This document shows positions 1 to 6,597 of a stretch of DNA of 7,961 nucleotides, piece by piece. The notes beneath the pieces were generated by a model, which was not told the origin of the DNA, made no database searches, and worked only from the letters and a program-made list of their open reading frames with translations. The number at the start of each line of letters is the position of its first letter. Within the stretch, counting starts at the first letter, position 1. The stretch is from the NCBI GenBank assembly GCA_003224195.1, contig QHYP01000207.1:1-7961 (forward strand), given 5' to 3'. The stretch comes from Acidobacteriota bacterium (GTDB lineage: Bacteria; Acidobacteriota; Terriglobia; Acidiferrales; UBA7541). A program made the translations under genes and the position numbers.

Positions 1-633
1 ATTGTACAGAAGGCAATCCCCGCACCCGGTCCCGGCGCGTTTTCTCTTCTCAACGGTACGCTGGACGGCTGGCAGATGGCTGGCTCTGGCAGGTTCAACG
101 TGGTTGGCAGTAACACGGTCGAATCCGAAGGCGGCATCGGCCTGCTGTGGTATACGAAAGAAGAGTTTGCCGATTTCCTACTCATGGTGCAGTGGCGCTC
201 GATCAACCTCTTTGATAACTCAGGCGTTTTTCTCCGCTTCCCGAAACTCGGAAACCAGAATCTAGCAGAGGATTGGAAGCTAGCGGTCGATCAGGGCTAC
301 GAAGTCCAGATCGATGACCGGGGATTTGATCCCAACACGAACACGACCGGAAGTCCGTTGCACATGACGGGCGCCGTGTATCAATTAGCGCCCGCAATCA
401 AGCTCGCGTCGAAATCGCTAGGCGAATGGAACACCTTCGAAATCGAGGCCGTAGGGCCAGACATAAAGGTTCAACTGAACGGTGAGCTTGTAAGTCACCT
501 CACCAACAACCAAGGAAGACCGCTAAAGGGTCATATAGGACTCCAGAATCATCACCCAGGATCTCGCGTCCAGTTTCGTAACCTACTTGTAAAGAAAATC
601 GGCGCGGCAGTGGCCGCAGGGCGCGCCCGGTGA
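1..633 (+). CDS. DUF1080 (3-keto-disaccharide hydrolase-like) domain protein, 5' end outside window
   Basis: The frame is open from base 1, so the visible 210 codons are the C-terminal part of a longer protein; the first internal ATG at 76 lies inside the domain and is not a start. The opening residues (FSLLNGTLDGWQ, about 14-25) match the usual beginning of DUF1080 jelly-roll domains, whose hallmark is a 'LFNG..L.GW' stretch. Later parts also fit: NSGVFLRFP, a GYEVQIDD stretch, a long GEWNTFEIEAVG..IKVQLNGELV section, and a closing GHIGLQNH....VQFRNLLVK. Known members act on sugars outside the cytoplasm or bind glycans, and many are fused to other secreted domains. The Pro/Gly-rich stretch before the domain (PAPGPG) could be a linker in such a fusion or the region just after a signal peptide; the window cannot decide. 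The short tail after the domain is Ala/Gly/Arg-rich. The gene converges on the minus-strand operon. Family assignment is fairly sure; substrate is unknown. Confidence 0.85.
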   Translation: MVQKAIPAPGPGAFSLLNGTLDGWQMAGSGRFNVVGSNTVESEGGIGLLWYTKEEFADFLLMVQWRSINLFDNSGVFLRFPKLGNQNLAEDWKLAVDQGYEVQIDDRGFDPNTNTTGSPLHMTGAVYQLAPAIKLASKSLGEWNTFEIEAVGPDIKVQLNGELVSHLTNNQGRPLKGHIGLQNHHPGSRVQFRNLLVKKIGAAVAAGRAR

Positions 634-635
634 AT

Positions 636-667
636 TGGAAGCGATTTAATGAGGCGATCAGCTTCCA
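636..667. terminator. Hairpin between convergent genes, possible bidirectional terminator
   Basis: The 46-base gap between the two convergent stop codons contains a perfect 7-base inverted repeat, TGGAAGC at 636-642 and GCTTCCA at 661-667. It can extend by GAT (643-645) with ATC (657-659) around one bulged A, leaving an 11-base loop. Position between two convergent genes suits a shared terminator. Against this, neither side is followed by a run of T in its reading direction, so a classic intrinsic terminator is not supported and the stem may be chance. Confidence 0.3.
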
Positions 668-679
668 GCTGAATCTGAG

Positions 680-2941
680 TTAAGGTCGCCAGGAGTATGT
701 GTACTTCACCGCAAATCGGTTCTGAGTGAATTGGGCGGGATTGGCAGCCACTAAGCTCGCGAATTGCTGGCCGACAGTGTAGATCACGAACAAATCGCTG
801 TCTGGACGGTAGTTCCAACGGAGACGAATGTTGGCACTCGCAGCCTGAGTGTTCGACGTGTTGATCTGGAAAATCGTCGATAAGGTGAGAAAACGAGAGA
901 ATGCATAATTCGTCTGAAAACTACCAAACGCGACGGAGAAATCTCCTCCAGGAACCGGCAGGCGAAAGCTATCCCACTGCTGAGAGAAATCGAAGGATAA
1001 TTTCTCACTTGGTCGGTAAGAGCCCCGAATGCGGGCCTCGTTCAAGTGGCCATTGTAGTAGGTGCCGAACCGCTCAAAGAAGCGAAGGACCCATCGCCGA
1101 TCCTGGGCCGTGCCATACGTTAGTTGGTGCCTGGTCCAACGATAGAAACCAGGAGGAACAACGACGTTTTTATAGATGTTAAACGGTGTGACGATTCGCT
1201 GAGCGAACACGTCCACGATGTCGTCATCGGTGTAAGCGCCACTATGGAATTCCGCGCGGAACGTAGCTTGCCATTCCTGAGTTTGCAGAACGCCGTGAGT
1301 ATCTGGAGCGTGAAAGAGGAAACTCTCAAAGCTAAGCTCGCGGACACGCCGAATCTTTGGTCGTGGCTTCAGGTTGAGATCAATGTAGTCGCACACGCAA
1401 TCGGTGCGTTCTAGAAAGCCGACTTCGGGGTTGAAATTCGGACCGATCTTGCGTCGCTCGGCGAAGAATTCGACCCAACTATTCTTATAGTCCAGGCCAG
1501 CGCCCAGACTTGTCTGACCGCTGGCGACAAGCGGCGAGCGGCTCTGAGCGGCATAACCCGTCAAAACCAGATTTTTCATCAGCACCACTCGCGTATCTAC
1601 TCCCCCACTCTGGTTGAAAGGAGGGGCTGTGTTTCCGGCGCGCTTGTCGATTCCCATGAAACCAACATAAGAACCGCCGGGAACGGCGCGTTTTAACCGG
1701 AACACGGCATAATTGGCATAGGGGTTAGGACCGGCCGACCGAGTGTTGGCATCCATGATGCCCACGTCGAAACCAGCGAGCGAGCCAGTAATTTTTCCTC
1801 CTCCGTTCATCGGCACTTGCTGACCTGTGACCGGATCAATGCCAATCTGCCGGCTGAAAAACAACAGATCGCCGGAGCTGCCCATCGCAAAATTGAAAAT
1901 CCCCGCATTTTCCAGGAAGAACTGCCGCTTTTCTGGAAAGAAGAGCTTGTAAGGTGTCAAGTTGAACTGCTGGGTGTCTACGTCCGCGTCCGCAAAATCA
2001 GTGTTGCCAGTCAAATTGGCAACCAAATTCGAGCGGAGGCCGAGTTTCACGTCCACGCCCCCTGTGTAAAGTGCAGCTGTACCAGGAGTGAGACCTGCTG
2101 GGGTCGCGGACTGCGGCAAATGGTTGAAACCGCCGAGAGCGTAGGGCTTCACGATGAATAAGCGGCCACTGCCAATTTCAGAGATTCCACGCAACTCGCC
2201 GCCCTGACTGATTTTCAGGATTCCAAAACTGCGCCTCCAGCCAGCCCACAAATCCTGCTCATTCTTGCGACGGATGAAACGCTTGAAGTTGATTCCCCAA
2301 ACCACATCACGCGCCTGCATGAAATTCAGCGTCGAAAATGGAATCTGGATAGTCGCCGTCCAGCCCTCGGACGTTACCCGGGCCTCAGACGTCCAAACGC
2401 CATCCCAGCCAGGGTCTCCGTCTCCCTGGTCGCTGCTGCTATTCTGCAGCCCCTGCTCGTCCGTAATGAGGCCGTCTCGCTGGGTTCCCAGAGGATTGGT
2501 CTGAAACACGTAGGCGTTACGCCGGTTGTGCGAAGAGTCGATCACGATCTCAAAATAGTCATCGAGCTCTTGACTAACGTCCCGGCGCAGTTGGGTAGCT
2601 ACAATCTTTCCGGGTTCAGAGTCATAGCAGACGATTCCGAAAAACACCGCATCTCTCGTGTAGAGAATGCGTACTTCCGTCCGCTCTGTCGGGGGCTGTC
2701 CTTCATAGGGCTCTCGCTGAGCGAAGTTGGTAATGGGCTCGGCCAGTTTCCATTGCGGATCATCGACTCTGCCGTCGATTTTTGGCGCATGATCCACTCG
2801 CATTGCATTCGCAACGCGAAATGTCTGCGGCATTACAGTTGTCTCAGATTGACCCCAAAGAGTTCCAGCCGACAGGGAGCCCAGCAACAATAGGCACATT
2901 GCGGTGTGCGCCAATCGTATCCGGCTGGGCACTGGCTTCAA
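680..2941 (-). CDS. DUF5916 outer-membrane-type protein with N-terminal CBM9-like domain
   Basis: A 753-residue exported protein. Residues 1-31 form a signal peptide (basic MKPVPSRIR, hydrophobic CLLLLGSLSAG, end near WGQ). A CBM9-like domain follows from about 46 to 255, opening with KIDGRVDDPQW, the usual 'DG..D..W' start of this fold. After it comes the DUF5916 region with its hallmark FFPEKRQFFLENAGIF (334-349), then many alternating aromatic strands ending in FAVKYTYSWRP, as expected for an outer-membrane beta-barrel. Function of the family is not established; glycan binding by the first domain or surface transport are possible. The start is a TTG whose first bases overlap the TGA of the upstream propeller gene (TTGA), with a modest GAGG ten bases upstream. 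The next ATG (residue 15) would remove the basic n-region of the signal peptide, which favours TTG. This is the last gene of the operon. Family call is sure; role is not. Confidence 0.88.
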   Translation of the reverse strand: MKPVPSRIRLAHTAMCLLLLGSLSAGTLWGQSETTVMPQTFRVANAMRVDHAPKIDGRVDDPQWKLAEPITNFAQREPYEGQPPTERTEVRILYTRDAVFFGIVCYDSEPGKIVATQLRRDVSQELDDYFEIVIDSSHNRRNAYVFQTNPLGTQRDGLITDEQGLQNSSSDQGDGDPGWDGVWTSEARVTSEGWTATIQIPFSTLNFMQARDVVWGINFKRFIRRKNEQDLWAGWRRSFGILKISQGGELRGISEIGSGRLFIVKPYALGGFNHLPQSATPAGLTPGTAALYTGGVDVKLGLRSNLVANLTGNTDFADADVDTQQFNLTPYKLFFPEKRQFFLENAGIFNFAMGSSGDLLFFSRQIGIDPVTGQQVPMNGGGKITGSLAGFDVGIMDANTRSAGPNPYANYAVFRLKRAVPGGSYVGFMGIDKRAGNTAPPFNQSGGVDTRVVLMKNLVLTGYAAQSRSPLVASGQTSLGAGLDYKNSWVEFFAERRKIGPNFNPEVGFLERTDCVCDYIDLNLKPRPKIRRVRELSFESFLFHAPDTHGVLQTQEWQATFRAEFHSGAYTDDDIVDVFAQRIVTPFNIYKNVVVPPGFYRWTRHQLTYGTAQDRRWVLRFFERFGTYYNGHLNEARIRGSYRPSEKLSFDFSQQWDSFRLPVPGGDFSVAFGSFQTNYAFSRFLTLSTIFQINTSNTQAASANIRLRWNYRPDSDLFVIYTVGQQFASLVAANPAQFTQNRFAVKYTYSWRP

Positions 2942-3954
2942 CGAACCACAGCCTCGTAAACAACCATACGCGCAACGGCTTTGCCGGCTTCCTCCTGCTC
3001 CGGCGCGTAAACGCGGTGCGTTTCAGGGTCAACAGCTAGGCTGTGAACCTTCTTTTGAACTGGAAAATCCTCGAGCTTGCGGTAGTGGTCCGGATCATCC
3101 ATTTGGAATACGGAGATCGCACCACTTGAACACGCAACATAGATTCGTTTCAGTCCCGGATCGAGCTTGATTACATCCGGTCCTGAAGCCATCGGCAGGA
3201 ATGCGATGGCCTGGTGAGTGTCGAGGTTGAAGACGGTCATGAGGTCGTTGCCTTCGCAAGACAGGAAAGCGCGATGATGCTCTGGGTCAAGCGTCATCCC
3301 GTGATTCCCTTCACAGCGCCCCACCGGATACCGCCCTACGACTTCATCCGCAGCTGGATCGATGACCGCTAGAATGTTATCGTCCTGCAGGTTCACATAG
3401 ACCTTGCGAGCGACGGGGTCGTATTGCGGCATTCCCGTTTCGCTGTCGAAGTGCAGGGTCTTGATGATTTCGTCCTTTGTGACGTCCACGACCGCTTCTG
3501 CCTTCCCGCGTTCATCCGAAACGTAGAGCTTGTGAAACGGAGACGCGTAAGCGCTTCCATCAGGTTTGGCTTCGGTTTTCAGTTTTTTGATCACCTTCAT
3601 TTGCTTCAGATCAACGACGCCGATGGTGTTGTCGCCCGCATTCGACGTGTAGACTTTTTTGAGCTCCGGCACGTACTCGACCCCCTCGGCGCCCGGTGTA
3701 TCGGCAACTGTTGCCATCACTTTGTTCGTACGGAGGTCAATCACATACGTCTGCCCAGCTGCCAAATGAGCGGAAATAAGGTAGTGATCGTCCGGGTCGA
3801 TCGTCAGATAATCGAATCGTTTTCCGCCCGGCCCTGGCAGATCAAACTGCGCGGCGCGCTTGAGGGTTTGGCCGAACAGATTCGCCGAACCAAAACCGCA
3901 GAGCAGAAGAAAAACGCAAAGTCCAAATCGCAGAGAAAACAGCCTCGTTTGCAT
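2938..3954 (-). CDS. Secreted YncE-like (YVTN family) seven-bladed beta-propeller
   Basis: A 338-residue protein with a signal peptide (basic MQTRLFSLRFG, hydrophobic LCVFLLLCGFGSANL, likely cut near FGQ, residue 29). Seven copies of the YVTN-type blade motif can be read directly, each a 'x-x-D/P-P-x-x-x-x-x-Y-V' unit, at about 49-61, 91-104, 134-146, 175-187, 219-232, 261-274 and 305-318; examples are VIKLDPGLKRIYVA and SLAVDPETHRVYAP. Seven blades make a complete propeller, so the protein is full length. Such propellers act as binding scaffolds in the periplasm or on the surface; ligand unknown. Two identical CEGN tetrapeptides (214-217 and 233-236) bracket blade five. I chose ATG at 3954: a GGGAGG lies five bases upstream, while the TTG one codon earlier would be only two bases from it. 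It lies 13 bases after chrA and overlaps the DUF5916 start by 4 bases, so it is expected to be co-expressed with both. Confidence 0.88.
   Translation of the reverse strand: MQTRLFSLRFGLCVFLLLCGFGSANLFGQTLKRAAQFDLPGPGGKRFDYLTIDPDDHYLISAHLAAGQTYVIDLRTNKVMATVADTPGAEGVEYVPELKKVYTSNAGDNTIGVVDLKQMKVIKKLKTEAKPDGSAYASPFHKLYVSDERGKAEAVVDVTKDEIIKTLHFDSETGMPQYDPVARKVYVNLQDDNILAVIDPAADEVVGRYPVGRCEGNHGMTLDPEHHRAFLSCEGNDLMTVFNLDTHQAIAFLPMASGPDVIKLDPGLKRIYVACSSGAISVFQMDDPDHYRKLEDFPVQKKVHSLAVDPETHRVYAPEQEEAGKAVARMVVYEAVVR
2952..2955 (-). promoter_or_regulatory. Ribosome binding site for the DUF5916 gene (supports TTG start)
   Basis: GAGG in the message sits ten bases before the TTG start at 2941 and lies inside the end of the propeller gene. 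It is weak, so translation probably depends on coupling to the upstream gene through the TTGA stop/start overlap. Confidence 0.45.
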
Positions 3955-3959
3955 CAAGT

Positions 3960-3965
3960 CCTCCC
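3960..3965 (-). promoter_or_regulatory. Ribosome binding site deciding the propeller start
   Basis: GGGAGG in the message ends five bases before ATG at 3954. It sits in the 13-base gap just after the chrA stop. Its spacing rules out the adjacent TTG at 3957 as the start. Confidence 0.8.
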
Positions 3966-3967
3966 AG

Positions 3968-5140
3968 TCATGAACTACGGTGAAGCACGACGCCGGCGAC
4001 CCCGGCCGCTAGGATAAGCACCGGTTCCGGAACTTTCTTGAACGCCAGCAGCACTCCGAGCGAAATCAGCGCGATCAATACGGTCGGTAGATCGAAGACC
4101 GCTCGCCTCGTGAGAATGACCGCGGCCCCGGCGATGGCGCCGACCGCCGCCGCCGTTACGCCTTGCACGAATGCTTTTACCTGACGGTTTTGGGCGAACC
4201 GGCGATAGTACGGCGCGCCAAAAATAACCAACAAATACGGCGGCAGAAACACAGCTACTGCGGCGGCACACGCGCCGAGCGGACCGGCGACCAGGTAGCC
4301 GATGAACCCCGATGTGATGACGATGGGTCCGGGTGTAATCATGGCGACCGCGACAGCATCCAGAAATTGTCGCTCGGTCAACCAATGGAACTTTCCGACC
4401 ACGCCTCCGTAGAGGAACGGCACAATCGCTAGGCCGCTCCCGAACACGAAAGCGCCAGCTTTGAGAAAGAACAAAAATACTGAAACGACCGCCCCCGCTG
4501 AGGCGGGTCCGAGCAGGCCCGTCAAGAGTCCGGGGCCTAAGGCTCCCGCCTGGACGGGGCGCGCTTGTAGTTTGGGCGGAGCCTTCACCAACATCGCAAC
4601 AAATCCAGACAGTACAAACAGCCACACGACCTCTGATTGCGTCCAGACCGTCGTGATCGCTAGTGCGCCGAATAGGACCCACAGCAAATAGTCCTTGCCC
4701 AGCGTCTTCTGAATCAGCTTCCATGCGCTTCGCACGATGATGGCGCTGACGGCTGCCCCGATCCCGTAGAACAGTCCCTGAATCCACGCCAGCTGCCCGA
4801 AGTGAACGTAAAGTGCAGCCAATCCGAGGACCATCAGAAACGAAGGAAGGATAAACGCGGCGCCCGTGAGAGTTGCGCCCAGAGTCCCGCTGTGTACCCA
4901 GCCCAGATATTTCGCAAGCTGGGCCGCAAGGGGCCCGGGACAAAGTTGAGAAAAGGCAAGGCCCTCGAAGTAGTCTTGCTTCGAAACCCACTTCCTGTTT
5001 TCCACCAAGTCCCTCTGCATGTAACCCACAAGGGCAATCGGTCCGCCGAACCCGAGCGTGCCCAGACGAAGAAAATAAAGCAGGAAGGCGCGCAACGTTG
5101 GCCTTGCTGAGTTCTCCGCCGAATCTGGGCTGATTGTCAT
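3968..5140 (-). CDS. chrA: Chromate transporter ChrA, long two-domain form
   Basis: A 390-residue inner-membrane protein of the CHR (chromate ion transporter) family, long-chain type. Both homologous halves are visible. The N half has GFGGP (30-34), a following ENRKWVSKQDYFEGLAFSQ segment and CPGPLA around the PGP at 68-70. The C half repeats the pattern with FGSGLAIVPFL (233-243), HWLTERQFLDAVAVA and TPGPIVITSGFIGY around the PGP at 270-272. Hydrophobic segments run through almost the whole length, as in known members of about 400 residues. Characterised ChrA proteins expel chromate from the cytoplasm; some relatives may carry sulfate or other oxyanions, so chromate is the likely but unproven substrate. 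The ATG has no good Shine-Dalgarno site and lies five bases after the TAG of the DUF1259 gene, which points to translational coupling. The neighbouring ChrB_C domain gene strengthens the chromate assignment. Length and motifs are intact. Confidence 0.95.
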   Translation of the reverse strand: MTISPDSAENSARPTLRAFLLYFLRLGTLGFGGPIALVGYMQRDLVENRKWVSKQDYFEGLAFSQLCPGPLAAQLAKYLGWVHSGTLGATLTGAAFILPSFLMVLGLAALYVHFGQLAWIQGLFYGIGAAVSAIIVRSAWKLIQKTLGKDYLLWVLFGALAITTVWTQSEVVWLFVLSGFVAMLVKAPPKLQARPVQAGALGPGLLTGLLGPASAGAVVSVFLFFLKAGAFVFGSGLAIVPFLYGGVVGKFHWLTERQFLDAVAVAMITPGPIVITSGFIGYLVAGPLGACAAAVAVFLPPYLLVIFGAPYYRRFAQNRQVKAFVQGVTAAAVGAIAGAAVILTRRAVFDLPTVLIALISLGVLLAFKKVPEPVLILAAGVAGVVLHRSS

Positions 5141-5145
5141 GTCGT

Positions 5146-6072
5146 CTAGTGGCCGGTTCCACGAGCGGGAGCGCTCTTACCCAGCTCGTCGAGAGCCGAC
5201 TTGAATGCGGTCGCTAGCTTTTCGGCGGAGCCTCGGCCCCAGTAATGCAGGAAGATCACTACGGGCCTGTCCGCGGTCATGTGGTGATGAATCGCGACGA
5301 CCTCGACACCGTTCTTGCGAAGCGCCTTCAAAACCGGTGTGACTTCGCTTTCGAGCATAGCTACATCGCCTGCGACAACAGCATCCTCTTGCGTGCCGAC
5401 AAACGCGCCCCACGTGTTCAGACCCATCCGGGCGTTGATGGTGGCGCCGTGCTCTTTCATCCCGAGGTCGTCGCGCCCCACGGTGATTTTGTAGACCGCG
5501 CCGGACTGCTCACCTTCGTGCCCCACGATCTTGGCGATTTTGGCGGTGTCTAGCGGTGTGCCACCGCTGCTCGCCGGTGCGCTGGCCGCGGGTGTCACGT
5601 GGCCGATCAGATCCAGCCCGGGTTTTACTCGCCGCGCGAGGTCTGCTGCTTTTCCCATGCCGTGCACGTGCATGTAAAAGACGTGCGGGTCGTCCCAGAA
5701 GAAATGGTTGTGGAGCGCCGTGACGTCGATTCCGTTGTCCAGCAGCGCGGACATGACCGGATTCACTTCTTCCTGAAGCAGGACCAGATCGCCCATCATC
5801 ACGTCGCTTCCATCGGTTGCCTTCGTCAGGGCAACCCAGCCTCCGAAACCGAAAGGCGTAGGTGTGGATACGCCTTGGATCGTCATCTTCAGGTCGTTGC
5901 GTGGGATATTGACCTTGAGAACTCCGGCTTTGAAATCCCCTTTGCGGTCGAGGGATTTCAAGACTTCCTGATAATCGCTCGGGATGTCTTGCGCCAAAGC
6001 ACGAAAGCCGAACAGCGTGAAACACAAACAAGCAAAGAAAAACATCCTGCCCTTGCTAATGAAACTGTCCAT
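5146..6072 (-). CDS. Exported DUF1259 (LppY/LpqO-type) protein with two internal repeats
   Basis: A 308-residue protein with a signal peptide: MDSFISKGR, a hydrophobic MFFFACLCFTLFGF core and a probable cut after ALA at residue 27. The mature part is two copies of one domain. Repeat 1 (about 49-156) includes GVLKVNIPRNDL, GDLVLLQEEVNPVMSALLDNGIDV, LHNHFF and FYMHVHGMG. Repeat 2 (about 191-292) includes AVYKITVGRDDL, GDVAMLESEVTPVLKALRKNGVEV, IHHHMT and FLHYWGRG. Three histidines align between the copies: 121/262, 123/264 and 135/276. This is the architecture of DUF1259, the family of mycobacterial LppY and LpqO; its biochemical role is not established. The aligned histidines suggest a metal or oxyanion site, which is inference. 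The start is ATG at 6072 because AGGAGG lies eight bases upstream; a longer frame back to 6120 begins with TTG and has no such site. It is coupled to chrA, five bases downstream, which suggests a role in the same oxyanion response. Confidence 0.88.
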   Translation of the reverse strand: MDSFISKGRMFFFACLCFTLFGFRALAQDIPSDYQEVLKSLDRKGDFKAGVLKVNIPRNDLKMTIQGVSTPTPFGFGGWVALTKATDGSDVMMGDLVLLQEEVNPVMSALLDNGIDVTALHNHFFWDDPHVFYMHVHGMGKAADLARRVKPGLDLIGHVTPAASAPASSGGTPLDTAKIAKIVGHEGEQSGAVYKITVGRDDLGMKEHGATINARMGLNTWGAFVGTQEDAVVAGDVAMLESEVTPVLKALRKNGVEVVAIHHHMTADRPVVIFLHYWGRGSAEKLATAFKSALDELGKSAPARGTGH

Positions 6073-6080
6073 GTGATAGG

Positions 6081-6086
6081 CCTCCT
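6081..6086 (-). promoter_or_regulatory. Ribosome binding site deciding the DUF1259 start
   Basis: A consensus AGGAGG in the message ends eight bases before ATG at 6072. It places the start 16 codons inside the longest open frame and exposes a clean signal peptide at the N-terminus. Confidence 0.85.
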
Positions 6087-6130
6087 GGTTTCTAAGTCTC
6101 ACAACTCGAGAGACAAACAACGCTCAACGT

Positions 6131-6568
6131 TCAGTTCGGCTGGTGGCGAACGAATTCGTACAGCGCGTCATAAAGCGGAAACTCCCGCGCGAGACGCTCC
6201 TCATCGGTTATCCCAGACAGCGCGAAGCCGCGAGCAATGGCGCGCAATCCAAGACTTTCTGGAGAAACATGTTCCTGTCCATTGACGTCCGCGCCTCGGA
6301 CGATCAGCGCCAGGCGGTGAAGCGCTGGGTCAGCGAGTTCGTAGTCCTCTAGAATTGCTTCGAACGTACAGCGTTCTCCCCGGTGATTCAGCTTCACTGC
6401 GGGGAACCGGGTTGCATCGAATGGGATCGCTCCCTCCCTGCGGGCTGTGTCGAGGAGTTCTTCTTCGCGTACGAATAAGAACTCTGCCTGCGGATCAATA
6501 AAGCGCCGAATGAGCCACGGACAGGCAACCCGGTCCACTTTCACGTTGCTGCGAGTAATCCATTTCAT
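6131..6568 (-). CDS. Stand-alone ChrB C-terminal domain, chromate resistance protein
   Basis: A 145-residue protein matching the C-terminal domain of ChrB (Pfam ChrB_C). Visible family signatures are MKWITRSNVKVDRVACPWLIRRFIDP (given here as its parts KWITR at 2-6, VDRVACPWLIRRFIDP at 11-26), GAIPFD (46-51), NHRGERCTFEAIL (61-73) and LHRLALIVRGAD (83-94). Cys16, His62 and Cys67 are candidate functional or redox residues. Full ChrB proteins are roughly twice as long and carry an N-terminal part linked to chromate-responsive regulation; that part is absent here, so this protein is probably not the DNA-binding regulator. No signal peptide is present, so it is expected in the cytoplasm despite the 'exported' wording of some database names. 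ATG at 6568 has GGGAG nine bases upstream; longer starts to 6628 would run into the PepSY gene. It follows the PepSY stop by 29 bases and precedes the DUF1259 gene by 58. I give no gene symbol because chrB normally denotes the full-length regulator. Confidence 0.92.
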   Translation of the reverse strand: MKWITRSNVKVDRVACPWLIRRFIDPQAEFLFVREEELLDTARREGAIPFDATRFPAVKLNHRGERCTFEAILEDYELADPALHRLALIVRGADVNGQEHVSPESLGLRAIARGFALSGITDEERLAREFPLYDALYEFVRHQPN

Positions 6569-6577
6569 ACATGGACA

Positions 6578-6582
6578 CTCCC
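6578..6582 (-). promoter_or_regulatory. Ribosome binding site deciding the ChrB_C start
   Basis: GGGAG in the message ends nine bases before ATG at 6568. An ATG four bases upstream (6572) is in another frame. The site lies in the short gap after the PepSY gene and argues against the longer start at 6628, which would overlap that gene by 31 bases. Confidence 0.65.
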
Positions 6583-6597
6583 GTAGGGGACTGGCCG

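Noticed and set aside
680..2941. TonB-dependent receptor as the identity of the large barrel-like protein
   Set aside because: There is no plug domain or TonB box; the N-terminal CBM9-like domain and the FFPEKRQFFLE motif identify DUF5916 instead.
3424..4017. A 197-codon + strand open frame opposite the propeller gene
   Set aside because: It is antisense to clear blade repeats and a signal peptide, and its own translation shows no domain pattern.
3975..5162. A 395-codon open frame on the minus strand overlapping chrA in another frame
   Set aside because: It reads as Arg/Ser/Gly-rich low-order sequence with no recognisable motif, whereas the chrA frame shows conserved CHR motifs throughout. 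It is a by-product of GC-rich codon use.
5510..6031. A 173-codon minus-strand frame inside the DUF1259 gene
   Set aside because: It is Arg-rich and out of frame with a protein whose two aligned repeats show that the other frame is the coding one.
6096..6114. GTCTC...GAGAC inverted repeat upstream of the DUF1259 gene, considered as a regulatory hairpin or operator
   Set aside because: The stem is only five bases with a nine-base loop, which is expected by chance in a 58-base gap; no second copy was found near the other genes.
5599..6285. A 228-codon + strand open frame opposite the DUF1259 and ChrB_C genes
   Set aside because: It crosses two well-supported genes and their intergenic gap on the opposite strand, has no family signature and no convincing ribosome site.
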